A DNA stretch of 64,000 nt, from the NCBI GenBank assembly GCA_947375135.1, contig CANCER010000004.1, positions 1-64,000 of the forward strand, given 5' to 3'. Positions 1-9,609 of this stretch are shown piece after piece; position 1 is the first letter of the stretch, and each line of letters begins with the position of its first letter. Under the pieces are notes generated by a model. That model did no database searches, was not told the origin of the DNA, and saw nothing but the letters and a program-made list of their open reading frames with translations. Source of the stretch: Comamonadaceae bacterium (GTDB taxonomy: Bacteria; Pseudomonadota; Gammaproteobacteria; Burkholderiales; Burkholderiaceae_C). The position numbers and the translations under genes are program-made.

Positions 1-72
1 GTTGGCAGCCTGCAGGTGCAGGTCGGAGATGAAATCAGCGCAACGCCAGGAGGACGGAGCGTGGAGTTCCAT
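1..72 (-). CDS. lpxH: UDP-2,3-diacylglucosamine hydrolase, N-terminal fragment cut by the window edge
   Basis: Only the first 24 codons are inside the window; the ATG is at 72 on the minus strand. The peptide contains FISDLHL, the D-x-H opening of the calcineurin-like metallophosphatase fold, where Asp and His bind metal. LpxH splits the pyrophosphate bond of UDP-diacylglucosamine during lipid A synthesis at the inner membrane and begins in this way. The gene lies 17 bp downstream of ppiB on the same strand, an arrangement I recall from Comamonadaceae. Another metallophosphatase is possible because so little is visible. Confidence 0.6.
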   Translation of the reverse strand, partial: MELHAPSSWRCADFISDLHLQAAN

Positions 73-89
73 CCTGCTGGTGCTGGCGC

Positions 90-596
90 TTAAACCAGAA
101 CGGCTTTTTCGATGACCACGTCAGCAGCGGGCACATCATCGTGATGGCCCTTGCGTGTGGTTTTCACGGCCTTGATCTTGTCCACCACGTCGGTGCCGCC
201 GACGACCTTGCCAAACACGGCATAGCCCCAACCCTGCGCTGTGGGCGAGGTGTGGTTCAGAAAGCCGTTGTCAGACACATTGATGAAAAACTGGGCCGTT
301 GCCGAGTGCGGGTCGCCGGTGCGTGCCATGGCTACGGTGTAGTTGGCGTTCTTCAGGCCGTTGTTGGCTTCGTTTTCAATCGGCGCGTCGCAGGACTTCT
401 GTGCCATACCAGGCTCCATGCCGCCGCCTTGCACCATAAAGCCGGGAATCACGCGGTGAAAAATCGTGTTGTTGTAATGGCCCTTGGCGACATAGGCCAG
501 GTAGTTGGCGACCGACTTGGGTGCTTTCTCCTGGTCCAGTTCGAGGGTGATCACACCGTAGCCGGTGACGTGAAGTTCTACTTTAGGATTGCTCAT
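90..596 (-). CDS. ppiB: Peptidyl-prolyl cis-trans isomerase B (cytoplasmic cyclophilin)
   Basis: The 168-residue protein is a single cyclophilin domain without a signal peptide, so it should act in the cytoplasm, catalysing cis-trans isomerisation of proline peptide bonds. The catalytic segment [13 protein letters not shown] is at residues 46-58, with the key Arg at 48, and the substrate-pocket segment AQFFIN is at 101-106. Its length fits bacterial PpiB (about 165 residues). It lies 3 bp downstream of a second, exported cyclophilin and just upstream of lpxH, so the three are probably co-transcribed. Confidence 0.95.
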   Translation of the reverse strand: MSNPKVELHVTGYGVITLELDQEKAPKSVANYLAYVAKGHYNNTIFHRVIPGFMVQGGGMEPGMAQKSCDAPIENEANNGLKNANYTVAMARTGDPHSATAQFFINVSDNGFLNHTSPTAQGWGYAVFGKVVGGTDVVDKIKAVKTTRKGHHDDVPAADVVIEKAVLV

Positions 597-599
597 GAT

Positions 600-1166
600 T
601 TATTTCACCAATGTGGCGGAGTTGATAAGAACGGGGGTGTTGGGAACATCTTGTCTGCCGGTTGGGGTGACCCGGATCTTGTCGATCGTGTCCATGCCGG
701 CGGTGACCTTGCCGAATACGGCATAGCCGTAGCCATCCGGCGATGGCGCGTTGAGGCCGTTGTTGTCCACGACATTGACAAAGAACTGCGCAGTGGCTGA
801 GTTGGGCACGCTGGTGCGCGCCATTGCGATGGTGCCACGGTCATTCTTCAGTCCGTTTTTGGACTCTAGGACAATTGGTTCACGCGTTGCCTTCTGGTTC
901 ATGTCGGGCGTGAAGCCACCGCCTTGCACCATGAAGTTACCGATTACCCGGTGGAAGATCGTGCCGTTGTAGTGTTTGTCTTTCACATACTGCAAGAAAT
1001 TTTCTACCGTCTTGGGTGCCTTGTCCGGATAAACCTCGACGGTGAACTCCCCCAAGCTGGTTTGAAATCTCACCTGGGGAGCCTGTTCGGCGAATGCAGT
1101 TGCCATCAGCAGCAGTGCGGATGTCAATCCGATCGCCATACGTCGGCTGGTGCGTGTCATGTCCAT
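600..1166 (-). CDS. Periplasmic peptidyl-prolyl cis-trans isomerase (cyclophilin type)
   Basis: The 188-residue protein starts with a classical signal peptide: Arg residues, then a hydrophobic core ending in ATAFA before EQ, with cleavage near residue 26. A cyclophilin domain follows, with FHRVIGNFMVQGGG and AQFFVN. It is the exported counterpart of the neighbouring PpiB and should help fold envelope proteins. Its ATG touches the stop codon of the upstream L,D-transpeptidase gene (shared base at 1166), so the cell-wall genes and the cyclophilins form one transcription unit. It resembles PpiA by location and architecture. Confidence 0.92.
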   Translation of the reverse strand: MDMTRTSRRMAIGLTSALLLMATAFAEQAPQVRFQTSLGEFTVEVYPDKAPKTVENFLQYVKDKHYNGTIFHRVIGNFMVQGGGFTPDMNQKATREPIVLESKNGLKNDRGTIAMARTSVPNSATAQFFVNVVDNNGLNAPSPDGYGYAVFGKVTAGMDTIDKIRVTPTGRQDVPNTPVLINSATLVK

Positions 1167-2410
1167 TAAATGGTTCCTTCAAAAAAAATCTTCCATTGAC
1201 CACCCTGGCGGTTCCAGTATTGGCGCTTGGTCAATCCGGTGCGTTTGCCGGTCACTACCTCGCCGAAGGTCACCACCATGGTGTCTGCACTGTCGATCCA
1301 TCGCAGAAACGACTTGTCCTTCAGTTCAATCGTGTGGCCCTGCATTTTGGAGAGTTCGGTCTTGAGATTGTCCGCCCACTGGTCACGTGTCTTGCCGTAT
1401 GCGTTGAAATCCTGCGCGTAAAAAGACAACAGCCGATCGAGATTGCCATCGATCTTGGCGTTGGTCCAGGCCCGCAACGTGTCCTCAAAGGGTTGGCTTT
1501 CCCGCTTGGTGCTGTGCGCATCCACCCATTGCAATTGGGGTGCAATCACCACCGGCGTGGTGCCAACCTCCACCGTCTTGATCAGGTGGCGCAGATCCGG
1601 GTTGGCCATCACCAGGCAACCGTCAGAGGCCAGGGGGGGGCGGGAAAACTGGTTAGGCGGCGTGCCATGGAGCCAGATACCTCGTCCGGTCTTGCCGCGT
1701 TTGGCGTCCAGTATGTTGGGGTAGTTGATTGGCAGGGCGCCCGAGCCGTAGAAGTCCGTCAGTGTTTTTGGATCCAGGTTGCTGGTGATGTAGTACACCC
1801 CCACCGGCGTTCGCTGGTCACCCTCAATATTTTTGGAGACGCCGGCCTTGCCCACCGATGTGTAGTAGTCGGCCACCAGGGTCAGGCCGGTTGGCCTGTT
1901 TTCAAATAGGTACAGGCGTGAGCGTGAGGCATCCACGGCAATCGCGTACTTGGTCTTTTGGGAAATTTCCAGAAACTGCGAAGGCACCGTTCCGGCTCGC
2001 GGGCGCTCTTTGCCTGCATTGACACGCTTACGCGACTCTTCGCGCAGTTCGCCGAGCGCACCGCCCCCTGCTTGGGCCAAGGCCGCTGGAATGTCGCCCA
2101 AGGTATTGACCGGGCGGATTCGTGCTGCCAGCAAATCGCCGTATACCAGTTGTGCCAACTGAAAGTTCGGGTATTCCTGCACCAGGCGGTCGGCCTTGCC
2201 CAGCGCATCACGGGTGCGGCCCTTGACCATCAGATCGTAGACCTCAATAAGGCGGGCTTCCGCCAGGCCGTCTTCCGGTGCCGCTGGCACGGCTTGCGGT
2301 GTTGGTTTGGCGTTATGTTGCATTTTGGCGGCACCCGGCAGATGCAGCGCCAAAAGCAAGGACAGGAACACCCAAGGAACCGCCCGCAGCGGACGTTTTA
2401 TAACCGGCAT
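1166..2410 (-). CDS. L,D-transpeptidase (YkuD fold) with C-terminal NTF2-like domain, Csd6-like
   Basis: I place the start at 2410 because the 414-residue product then begins with a basic stretch and a hydrophobic segment (residues 5-27) typical of a signal peptide or anchor. A longer in-frame reading to 2578 would overlap the upstream gene and bury this segment. A catalytic YkuD domain spans about 150-290, with the His-Gly pair at 248-249 and the active-site SDGC at 262-265 (Cys265). The family more often has SHGC, but the Asp variant is known in ErfK-like proteins. Residues 305-414 look like an NTF2-like domain. The same order, transpeptidase plus NTF2-like domain, occurs in Helicobacter Csd6, which trims or crosslinks peptidoglycan. 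The exact reaction here cannot be read from the sequence. Confidence 0.85.
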   Translation of the reverse strand: MPVIKRPLRAVPWVFLSLLLALHLPGAAKMQHNAKPTPQAVPAAPEDGLAEARLIEVYDLMVKGRTRDALGKADRLVQEYPNFQLAQLVYGDLLAARIRPVNTLGDIPAALAQAGGGALGELREESRKRVNAGKERPRAGTVPSQFLEISQKTKYAIAVDASRSRLYLFENRPTGLTLVADYYTSVGKAGVSKNIEGDQRTPVGVYYITSNLDPKTLTDFYGSGALPINYPNILDAKRGKTGRGIWLHGTPPNQFSRPPLASDGCLVMANPDLRHLIKTVEVGTTPVVIAPQLQWVDAHSTKRESQPFEDTLRAWTNAKIDGNLDRLLSFYAQDFNAYGKTRDQWADNLKTELSKMQGHTIELKDKSFLRWIDSADTMVVTFGEVVTGKRTGLTKRQYWNRQGGQWKIFFEGTI

Positions 2411-2459
2411 ACGAATCAGGAAAGCGGTTTTGCAAGCACCATGTGCGCTGATGTCAAAA

Positions 2460-3662
2460 TTAGTTGGCAACGGATTCTTTGACGATAAGCCAATGCTCGC
2501 CAACCCTTGCAAATTCCATGGTTTTGTGGCTGGAGATAGACAGTCCGTTGGCCCTGTAATCCTGGCGGAACTTGGCACTTGCGTGGTTGCCGTTGACGCT
2601 CACCACCAGGTTGTCCACTTTGACACTGATACTCGACTTGCTGGCAATGCGTTGCTGGCGCTCCTCTTCCCAGGCCTTGCGGCTCTGGCTACCCGCCGGA
2701 TCAAAATCCTTGCCATAGGCCGCAAGGTAACCTTTGACATCACGTGCAGACCATGCACTTGCCCACTTGGCCACGGCCGCTTCTATTTCCTTTGCTTGGT
2801 GGCTGGCCGCACTGTCTGCTGCGTTCGAGCCGGCATTGGCCACCGGCGTTGCAACTGCTACGGGTGGCTGGCTGACTACCGGCGGGGTTGGCACGGGCGC
2901 CACCACCTTGGGCTGTGTGGATGCCACGGGTGCGGGCACTGGTGCTGGCGCCACCACCTTGGGCGGCGGCGCTACCACAGGCACAGGGGCAGGCGCTGGT
3001 GCAGCGGCAACCACCACCGGCTTGGCCGTAGATGCAGTCTGGCTTGGTGCCGGGGTTGGCGTGCTCCCATTCGCCGGGCGCTGTCCCTTGGGGCCGCCGA
3101 AAATCTCTTTAATCAGCGCCAACTTGGGTGGTACCGCCGGGTTGCTGTTGTCGAGTTGCAGGGCCTTGTTGTAGGCCTGGCTTGCCAACTTGGCATAAAT
3201 GTCGCCCAGGTTTTCATGTGCGGTGGCGTAGCTCGGGTTGGTACGTATGGCCATTTCCAGCGCAGCGCGGGCCTTGTCAAACTGACTCTGGCCGGCATAC
3301 ACCACAGCGAGATTGTTATAGGGCTCCGGCAGTTCCGGGTAATCCTCCGTCAAATGGGTGAACGTCGCAATGGCATCTGCCGTCTTGCCGCTTTCACGCT
3401 GGATGACGCCCTTGATGAACCGCATTTGTGGATCTTTGGGCTGCGACGCCAGAAACTGCTCTGCCCGGCTGAGTGCTTCCGGCAGCTTGCCTGCACGCAT
3501 CAGCTGGGACACGTCACTGTAGTCATCCGCATGCACAGGAAGACACACCATGCATGCCGCCATGGCGACAATGCGGAGTGATAAAAATAGGGGGGAGATG
3601 GTTTGCTCCATACAATGTCTCGTAACCGATGTAAAACGTGGCATGTGTATTCGATTCTTCAT
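2460..3662 (-). CDS. Exported TPR protein with Pro/Ala/Val-rich linker and NTF2-like C-terminal domain
   Basis: The product has up to 400 residues. Alternative starts at 3644 and 3611 are possible; the last gives a clean hydrophobic leader ending in PVHA. TPR-type helical repeats fill about residues 50-185 (for example the NLAVVYAGQSQFDKARAALE repeat). A long Pro/Ala/Val-rich linker follows at about 200-285. Residues about 290-398 resemble the C-terminal domain of the adjacent L,D-transpeptidase: an acidic/aromatic helix, an alternating strand pattern and a terminal W-L-I-V-K-E strand. It is upstream of and co-directional with the transpeptidase, with 49 bp between them, so it is probably a periplasmic partner or scaffold. 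This role is inferred. Confidence 0.8.
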   Translation of the reverse strand: MKNRIHMPRFTSVTRHCMEQTISPLFLSLRIVAMAACMVCLPVHADDYSDVSQLMRAGKLPEALSRAEQFLASQPKDPQMRFIKGVIQRESGKTADAIATFTHLTEDYPELPEPYNNLAVVYAGQSQFDKARAALEMAIRTNPSYATAHENLGDIYAKLASQAYNKALQLDNSNPAVPPKLALIKEIFGGPKGQRPANGSTPTPAPSQTASTAKPVVVAAAPAPAPVPVVAPPPKVVAPAPVPAPVASTQPKVVAPVPTPPVVSQPPVAVATPVANAGSNAADSAASHQAKEIEAAVAKWASAWSARDVKGYLAAYGKDFDPAGSQSRKAWEEERQQRIASKSSISVKVDNLVVSVNGNHASAKFRQDYRANGLSISSHKTMEFARVGEHWLIVKESVAN

Positions 3663-3812
3663 AACAGTGTCGCTTTATACTGGGGATGATTGTAGCTGAG
3701 CACCCCAAAAGAACGGCGCTCGTCCCCAATCCGACTTTTCGCCGAAAAAACCAACAACTGAATCTACCGTAGCCGCTGCATCCATGCACCTGCTCCGATC
3801 TCCCCTAGCCCC

Positions 3813-5219
3813 ATGAGTTTGCGCATACACAACACGTTAACCCGATCCACCGAGCCCTTTGCGCCCTCTGAGCCCGGGCACGTCCGCATGTACGTGTGCG
3901 GCATGACGATTTACGACCTTTGCCACATTGGCCACGCCCGCATGATGATGGCTTTTGATGTGGTGCAGCGTTGGCTCAAGAGCAGCGGTTACCGCGTGAC
4001 TTACGTGCGCAACATTACCGACATTGACGACAAGATCATCCAGCGCGCGCTGGACCGCAGCATCACCATCCGCGCGCTGACGGATGAAATGGTGCGCGCC
4101 ATGCACCAGGACATCGACGCCCTGGGCATAGAGCGCCCCACCATCGAGCCGCGTGCCACCGAATACGTGCCCCAAATGCTGGACCTGATCGCCAAATTGC
4201 AGTCCAAGGGCCTGGCCTACCAGGCCAGCTCCGGTGATGTGAACTACTCCGTGCGCAAATTTCCCGGCTACGGCAAGCTGTCCGGCAAGTCGCTGGACGA
4301 GTTGCGTGCCGGCGAGCGTGTTGCGGTGCAGGAGGGCAAGGAAGACCCGCTCGACTTTGTGCTGTGGAAAGCGGCCAAGCCCACGGAGCCGGCCGATGCC
4401 AAGTGGGACGCCGCAGCCTGGGGTCATCCCTTTGGTGTGGGTCGCCCGGGCTGGCATATTGAATGCTCGGCCATGAGCTGCCAGACCTTGGGTGAAAGCT
4501 TTGACATCCATGGCGGTGGCGCCGATTTGCAGTTCCCGCACCACGAAAACGAAATTGCCCAAAGTGAAGGTGCCAACGGCAAACCGCTGGCGCGCTTCTG
4601 GGTGCACAACGGCTTTGTGCGCGTTGACAACGAGAAGATGTCCAAAAGCCTGGGCAACTTCTTCACCATCCGCGAGGTGCTGGCCAAGTACGAGCCCGAG
4701 ACCGTGCGCTTTTTTCTGCTGCGCACGCATTACCGCACCGCACTCAACTACAGCGACGCCCATTTGGACGACGCACGCAGCGGTCTCAAGCGCCTCTACA
4801 CCGCGCTGGACCTTGCGCTGGACCACCCACCTGCACAGGCTGCCGCCGCCGTGGACTGGACCAACCCCTTTGCCTTGCGTTTTAAGGCCGCCATGGACGA
4901 AGACTTCGGCACGCCCGAAGCCATCGCCGTGTTGTTCGATTTGGCCTCCGAGATCAACCGCAGCAAATCGGCCAATCTGGCCGGCCTGCTCAGGAGCCTG
5001 GGTGGCTGCCTGGGCTTGTTGCAGCAAGAGCCGAAAACGTATTTGCAGGCCGGCGCCGCGCTGTCCGACGAGCGTATCGCTGAGCTCATCGCGGAACGCG
5101 CTGCGGCCAAAGCCGCCAAGAACTTTGCCGGTGCCGACGCCGTGCGCAAGCAATTGCTGGAGCAGGGCATCGTGCTCAAGGACTCGGCAGCAGGCACGAC
5201 CTGGGAAGTGGCCCAATGA
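3813..5219 (+). CDS. cysS: Cysteinyl-tRNA synthetase
   Basis: The 468-residue class I aminoacyl-tRNA synthetase charges tRNA-Cys in the cytoplasm. HIGHA is at 38-42 and KMSKS at 275-279, and the zinc-binding Cys29 lies in the MYVCGMT motif. GWHIECSAM and the HHENE segment supply the remaining zinc ligands. Length is close to that of the E. coli enzyme (461). It is divergent from the TPR/transpeptidase operon, and its stop codon overlaps the start of the next gene (ATGA), indicating translational coupling to a DNA glycosylase. Confidence 0.97.
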   Translation: MSLRIHNTLTRSTEPFAPSEPGHVRMYVCGMTIYDLCHIGHARMMMAFDVVQRWLKSSGYRVTYVRNITDIDDKIIQRALDRSITIRALTDEMVRAMHQDIDALGIERPTIEPRATEYVPQMLDLIAKLQSKGLAYQASSGDVNYSVRKFPGYGKLSGKSLDELRAGERVAVQEGKEDPLDFVLWKAAKPTEPADAKWDAAAWGHPFGVGRPGWHIECSAMSCQTLGESFDIHGGGADLQFPHHENEIAQSEGANGKPLARFWVHNGFVRVDNEKMSKSLGNFFTIREVLAKYEPETVRFFLLRTHYRTALNYSDAHLDDARSGLKRLYTALDLALDHPPAQAAAAVDWTNPFALRFKAAMDEDFGTPEAIAVLFDLASEINRSKSANLAGLLRSLGGCLGLLQQEPKTYLQAGAALSDERIAELIAERAAAKAAKNFAGADAVRKQLLEQGIVLKDSAAGTTWEVAQ

Positions 5220-5869
5220 TGGTGGTGGCCAATGCGGCGGAACCGGCTCCCATTACGCCTGCCTATTGGGAAGATGCCTGCAAGCATCTGGTCAAAAAAG
5301 ACCGGGTCATGCGCAAACTCATTCCGAAGTTTGGCGACGCCTGTCTGCAAACCCGGGGCGACGCCTTCGTCACCCTGGCGCGAAGCATTGTCGGGCAGCA
5401 AATTTCGGTGGCTTCGGCGCAAAAGGTCTGGGACCGCTTTGCTCTGCTGCCCAGCGAAATCAGTCCGGCCAATGTGTTGCGGCTCAAAGTGGACGACATG
5501 CGTGCTGCCGGCTTGAGTGCGCGCAAGGTAGAGTACCTAGTGGATCTGGCACTGCACTTCGACAACGGTGCGCTGCATGTCAAAGACTGGGCCAGCATGC
5601 CCGATGACGAAATCATTGAAGAGTTGGTTGCCATTCGCGGCATCGGTCGCTGGACTGCCGAGATGTTTCTGATCTTTCACATGCTGCGCCCGAACGTCCT
5701 GCCTTTGGACGACGCCGGCCTGATTTCCGGCATCAGCAAGAGCTATTTTTCCGGTGATGTGGTGAGCCGCAGCGACGCACGCGAGGTGGCCGTCGCCTGG
5801 GCACCATACTGCAGCGTTGCAACTTGGTATATTTGGCGATCGTTGGACCCTGTTCCGGTCGCGTATTAA
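5216..5869 (+). CDS. DNA-3-methyladenine glycosylase II family (AlkA-type HhH-GPD enzyme)
   Basis: The 217-residue protein is a helix-hairpin-helix glycosylase that removes alkylated bases. The hairpin motif [14 protein letters not shown] is followed by LPLDDAGL, which carries the catalytic Asp of the HhH-GPD family. An upstream IVGQQIS segment is typical of the AlkA/YfjP group. It starts inside the cysS stop codon, and the next gene (accA) follows 48 bp later. It is shorter than E. coli AlkA (282) because the N-terminal domain is missing, as is common for this subfamily. Confidence 0.9.
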   Translation: MMVVANAAEPAPITPAYWEDACKHLVKKDRVMRKLIPKFGDACLQTRGDAFVTLARSIVGQQISVASAQKVWDRFALLPSEISPANVLRLKVDDMRAAGLSARKVEYLVDLALHFDNGALHVKDWASMPDDEIIEELVAIRGIGRWTAEMFLIFHMLRPNVLPLDDAGLISGISKSYFSGDVVSRSDAREVAVAWAPYCSVATWYIWRSLDPVPVAY

Positions 5870-5917
5870 CAGAACGGTCTCCCGCAGGAGGCAGGTTTCT
5901 TTTTGAGGAGAAGTGCA

Positions 5918-6895
5918 TTGGCCAAAAAAACATTTTTGGATTTCGAGCAACCGATTGCCGACCTGGAAACCAAGATCGAAGAATTGCGCTACGTGCAGAA
6001 CGAATCTGCCGTGGACATCTCCTCCGAGATCGAGCAACTGGCTAAAAAGAGCCAGCAACTCACCAAAGACATCTACAGTGACTTGACGCCCTGGCAGATC
6101 ACCAAGATCGCCCGCCACGCCGAGCGTCCCTACACGCTGGACTACGTGGCCGAAATCTTCACCCATTTCGTGGAGCTGCACGGTGACCGCCACTTTGCCG
6201 ACGATCTGAGCATTGTGGGCGGCCTGGCCCGCTTCAACGGCATGGCCTGCATGGTGATCGGGCAGCAAAAGGGGCGTGACACCAAGGAACGTGGACTGCG
6301 CAACTTCGGCATGTGCAAGCCTGAGGGCTATCGCAAGGCGCTGCGCCTGATGAAGCTGGCTGAAAAGTTCAAGCTGCCGGTTTTCACCTTTGTCGACACC
6401 CCCGGTGCATACCCCGGCATTGACGCGGAAGAGCGCGGGCAGTCCGAGGCCATCGGCCGCAACATTTTTGAAATGGCACAGCTCGAGGTGCCCATCATCA
6501 CCACCATCATCGGCGAGGGTGGCTCCGGCGGCGCACTGGCTATTTCGGTGGCGGACCAGCTCATCATGCTGCAGTACTCGATCTATTCCGTCATCAGCCC
6601 CGAAGGCTGTGCCTCCATCCTGTGGAAGACTTCGGAGCGGGCGCAGGACGCCGCTGACGCGTTGGGCATTACCGCCCACCGCCTGAAGGCCTTGGGCGTG
6701 ATCGACAAAATCGTCAACGAGCCCGTGGGCGGTGCACATCGCGACACCAAGCAGGCCGCCGCTTTCCTGAAGCGCGCACTGGCCGATGCCTATCGCCAAC
6801 TGGCCGACCTCAAGGTCGATGAACTGGTGGATCGCCGCTACCAACGCCTGCAAAGCTATGGTCGTTTCACAGACACCAAAGCCAACGCCAAGTAA
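5918..6895 (+). CDS. accA: Acetyl-CoA carboxylase carboxyltransferase subunit alpha
   Basis: AccA (325 residues) pairs with AccD to transfer CO2 from carboxybiotin to acetyl-CoA in fatty-acid synthesis. I choose a TTG start at 5918: GAGGAG at 5905-5910 sits 7 bp upstream, and the protein then begins [13 protein letters not shown], aligning with E. coli AccA. An earlier TTG at 5903 would absorb the ribosome binding site. Conserved segments are [19 protein letters not shown] and [14 protein letters not shown], which form the oxyanion-hole region. Confidence 0.96.
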   Translation: MAKKTFLDFEQPIADLETKIEELRYVQNESAVDISSEIEQLAKKSQQLTKDIYSDLTPWQITKIARHAERPYTLDYVAEIFTHFVELHGDRHFADDLSIVGGLARFNGMACMVIGQQKGRDTKERGLRNFGMCKPEGYRKALRLMKLAEKFKLPVFTFVDTPGAYPGIDAEERGQSEAIGRNIFEMAQLEVPIITTIIGEGGSGGALAISVADQLIMLQYSIYSVISPEGCASILWKTSERAQDAADALGITAHRLKALGVIDKIVNEPVGGAHRDTKQAAAFLKRALADAYRQLADLKVDELVDRRYQRLQSYGRFTDTKANAK

Positions 6896-6913
6896 TTTGC
6901 CAGCGCTTCTGCG

Positions 6914-7897
6914 ATGACGCAATCGCTGGGGCAGGCGATGCGCAACTTCCACCCGGCCCTGCCCTTGGGTGTGGCGCTGAGTGGCGGTGCGGATTCCAGT
7001 GCTTTGTTGGTGCTCTGCGCGCGGCGCTGGCCTGGCCAAGTGCAAGCCCTTCACATTAACCACGGCCTGCAACAGGCTGCCCCTATTTTTCAGGCGCACT
7101 GCCGGCAACTGTGCGACACCCTTAACGTGCCGCTTCGTGTGCAGGCCGTAAACGCCGCGCACCAGATGGGTCAAAGCCCGGAAGACGCCGCCCGCATCGC
7201 CCGCTACCAGGGTTTGCTGGCGCTGGCCCAGGGCGATGCAGCGGGGCCTTCGCTGCACACCATTGCGGTAGCCCAACACGCCGATGACCAAGTCGAAACC
7301 CTGCTGCTGGCGCTCAGCCGGGGTGCAGGAATGGCCGGCTTGAGCGCCATGCCGGCCCGTTGGTTGCGCGGTGGTGTTCAATTTCACCGCCCCCTGCTGG
7401 AAGTGTCCGGCTCTGACATCCGAGACTGGCTCGCTCTGGAACAAATTGACTATGTGATTGACCCCACCAATGTGGATGAGCGCTACACCCGCAACCGCAT
7501 ACGCGCACTGGTTATGCCAGCCTTGCAGGCAACCTTCCCCCACTTCAGGGACACGTTTGCCCGCAGCGCAGCGCATGCCGCGCAGGCCCAGTCTCTCCTG
7601 GACGAGATTGCCCAACAGGATGTGGCCCAAGTCCTGCGCGAGCGTGATGGTTTACCAATGCTGCTATCCCTGCAAGCACTGGGCCGCCCGCGCCAGGGCA
7701 ACGCCTTGCGCTACTGGCTCAAGTCCGGTTTTGGCGCGATTCCCAGCACCGCCCAACTGCGCGAGTTGCAGGATCAGATCGCCGCTTGCGCCACGCGCGG
7801 GCACCACATCCATATCAAAGTAGGCAATGGCTTTGTGGAACGTCGGGGAGCTGTACTCGCTTGGTACAATCCGGTGGTTTTGCCCAACAGAAAATGA
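6914..7897 (+). CDS. tilS: tRNA(Ile)-lysidine synthase
   Basis: TilS modifies the wobble C of tRNA-Ile(CAU) to lysidine using ATP. The PP-loop SGGADS is at residues 23-28, followed by INHGLQ and QHADDQVETLLL, both typical of the family. At 327 residues it lacks most of the C-terminal domains of E. coli TilS (432); shorter forms are usual in Comamonadaceae. It starts 18 bp after accA and ends 4 bp before lysC, so the three genes are likely co-transcribed. Confidence 0.93.
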   Translation: MTQSLGQAMRNFHPALPLGVALSGGADSSALLVLCARRWPGQVQALHINHGLQQAAPIFQAHCRQLCDTLNVPLRVQAVNAAHQMGQSPEDAARIARYQGLLALAQGDAAGPSLHTIAVAQHADDQVETLLLALSRGAGMAGLSAMPARWLRGGVQFHRPLLEVSGSDIRDWLALEQIDYVIDPTNVDERYTRNRIRALVMPALQATFPHFRDTFARSAAHAAQAQSLLDEIAQQDVAQVLRERDGLPMLLSLQALGRPRQGNALRYWLKSGFGAIPSTAQLRELQDQIAACATRGHHIHIKVGNGFVERRGAVLAWYNPVVLPNRK

Positions 7898-7901
7898 TTC
7901 C

Positions 7902-9170
7902 ATGGCTTTGATTGTTCACAAATACGGTGGCACATCGATGGGTTCTACGGAACGCATTCGCAATGTCGCCAAACGCGTTGCCAAATGGGCGCGCGCAGGT
8001 CACCAGATGGTGGTAGTCCCCTCCGCGATGAGCGGTGAGACCAACCGACTTCTCGGTCTTGCCAAAGAGCTGGCTCCCTCCAAACCCAATGACGCCTATG
8101 GTCGCGAGCTTGACATGCTGGCCGCGACCGGCGAGCAGGTCTCCAGCGCCCTGCTGGCCATTGCGCTGCAGGCCGAAGGCCTCGAGTCGGTGTCCTACGC
8201 AGGTTGGCAAGTTCCCATTCGCACCGACAGTTCGTACACCAAGGCGCGCATTGAGTCGATTGACGATGTCCGTGTCCGCACCGATCTGGATGCTGGCAGG
8301 GTCGTTATCGTTACCGGCTTCCAGGGCCTGGACGAGGCTGGCAACATCACCACGCTGGGACGCGGCGGCTCAGACACTTCCGCAGTAGCCGTTGCGGCTG
8401 CCATGAAGGCGGCGGAATGCCTGATTTACACCGACGTGGACGGCGTCTACACCACCGACCCGCGTGTTGTGCCCGAGGCGCGCCGCCTGAAAACCGTGAG
8501 CTTTGAAGAGATGCTGGAAATGGCATCCATGGGCTCCAAAGTGCTGCAAATCCGCTCAGTGGAGTTTGCCGGCAAATACAAAGTGCCCCTGCGCGTGCTG
8601 AGCAGCTTTACGCCCTGGGACATAGACATCAACGAAGAGGCCGCATCCGGCACATTGATCACCTTTGAGGAAGACGAACACATGGAACAAGCCGTTGTTT
8701 CGGGCATTGCATTCAACCGCGATGAAGCCAAAATCTCCATTCTGGGCGTGCCCGACACCCCCGGCATTGCGTACCAGATCCTGGGCGTGATCGCTGACGC
8801 CAACATTGATGTCGACGTCATCATCCAGAACGTCAGCAAAGAGGGCAAGACCGACTTCAGCTTTACCTGCAACCGTGGCGATTACGCAAAGGCCATGGAC
8901 CTGCTCAAAACCCAGGTGTTGCCTAAGCTGGGTGCCAAGGAAGTATTGGGCGACACCAAGATATGCAAGGTCTCCATCGTCGGCATCGGCATGCGCAGCC
9001 ACGTCGGCATTGCCAGCAAGATGTTCCGCGTGCTGAGCGAAGAGGGCATCAACATCCAGATGATCTCCACTTCCGAAATCAAGACCTCCGTCGTCATTGA
9101 CGAGAAGTACATGGAACTGGCTGTGCGCGCATTACACAAAGCTTTTGACCTCGACCTGCCTGTTGTCTGA
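7902..9170 (+). CDS. lysC: Aspartate kinase (monofunctional, with two ACT domains)
   Basis: The 422-residue enzyme phosphorylates aspartate, the first step towards lysine, threonine, methionine and diaminopimelate. It begins MALIVHKYGGTSMG, which contains the kinase K-x-G-G-T-S motif. FQGLDEAGNITTLGRGGSDT is the substrate-binding region. Two ACT regulatory domains follow from about residue 265 (for example GVPDTPGIAYQILG and GIGMRSHVGIASKMF), implying feedback inhibition by lysine and/or threonine. A longer reading from 7827 would overlap tilS and is rejected. Confidence 0.97.
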   Translation: MALIVHKYGGTSMGSTERIRNVAKRVAKWARAGHQMVVVPSAMSGETNRLLGLAKELAPSKPNDAYGRELDMLAATGEQVSSALLAIALQAEGLESVSYAGWQVPIRTDSSYTKARIESIDDVRVRTDLDAGRVVIVTGFQGLDEAGNITTLGRGGSDTSAVAVAAAMKAAECLIYTDVDGVYTTDPRVVPEARRLKTVSFEEMLEMASMGSKVLQIRSVEFAGKYKVPLRVLSSFTPWDIDINEEAASGTLITFEEDEHMEQAVVSGIAFNRDEAKISILGVPDTPGIAYQILGVIADANIDVDVIIQNVSKEGKTDFSFTCNRGDYAKAMDLLKTQVLPKLGAKEVLGDTKICKVSIVGIGMRSHVGIASKMFRVLSEEGINIQMISTSEIKTSVVIDEKYMELAVRALHKAFDLDLPVV

Positions 9171-9208
9171 GGAAACGACCTAAAGTCGTGCGATAATTTG
9201 ACTCGTCG

Positions 9209-9301
9209 GGAAACGTGACCGAGTGGCCGAAGGTGCTCCCCTGCTAAGGGAGTATGGGGTGTAGAGCCTCATCGAGGGTTCGAATCCCTCCGTTTCCGCC
9301 A
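9209..9301 (+). tRNA. tRNA-Ser (anticodon GCT)
   Basis: The acceptor stem GGAAACG pairs with CGTTTCC at 9291-9297. The anticodon stem is CTCCC/GGGAG with loop CTGCTAA (anticodon GCT). A long variable arm of the serine type follows, then the T-arm GAGGGTTCGAATCCCTC and an encoded CCA at 9299-9301. It reads AGC/AGU codons. A GATAAT hexamer at 9192-9197 is a possible -10 element. Confidence 0.97.
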
Positions 9302-9306
9302 GTATT

Positions 9307-9342
9307 AAAAGCCCCAGCGCCCACAAGCTCTGGGGCTTTTTC
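9307..9342 (+). terminator. Rho-independent terminator after tRNA-Ser
   Basis: The arm GCCCCAG (9311-9317) pairs with CTGGGGC (9330-9336), preceded by an A run and followed by T residues. It closes the accA-tilS-lysC-tRNA-Ser stretch. Confidence 0.85.
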
Positions 9343-9414
9343 TTTGGCCCGGAGAAATCGCACCCTACAGGCCCAAGAACAGCTCCAGGTCGGCGGTCCG
9401 GGCGGCCAGCGTAG

Positions 9415-9558
9415 AAGGACGCGTCACAATTTGGTGAAGTCATCAAATTGACGGGCGTGAGTCGAAATACGCTGAAGTAACCCTTCCGCAACTTGGACGA
9501 ACGTAGCCACTTGAATCAACAGGGCAGTGCACGCGGCGTGTGGTGCGAACTCAAATAA
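9415..9558 (+). pseudogene. Remnant of a winged-helix C-terminal domain (Fic- or RecG-like regulator end)
   Basis: Reading from 9436, the sequence gives EVIKLTGVSRNTLK, then a stop codon (9478-9480), then in the same frame a segment ending GSARGVWCELK before a second stop at 9556-9558. This resembles the C-terminal winged helix of Fic-family and DUF4172-type proteins, which carry TGA-x-RNTLK-x-H(F/L)R-x-LV and a terminal HG-x-G-R-x-x-WY-x-L. The internal stop and the missing body show it is a decayed fragment. The match is by eye, so the family is tentative. Confidence 0.5.
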
Positions 9559-9609
9559 TGGGATCCATGGAATAAGCCGCAAGGCAACCTGGCAATACAG
9601 GAGCAAGCC

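Noticed and set aside
9180..9491. Minus-strand frame through tRNA-Ser
   Set aside because: It is antisense to the tRNA and its terminator, a common false gene.
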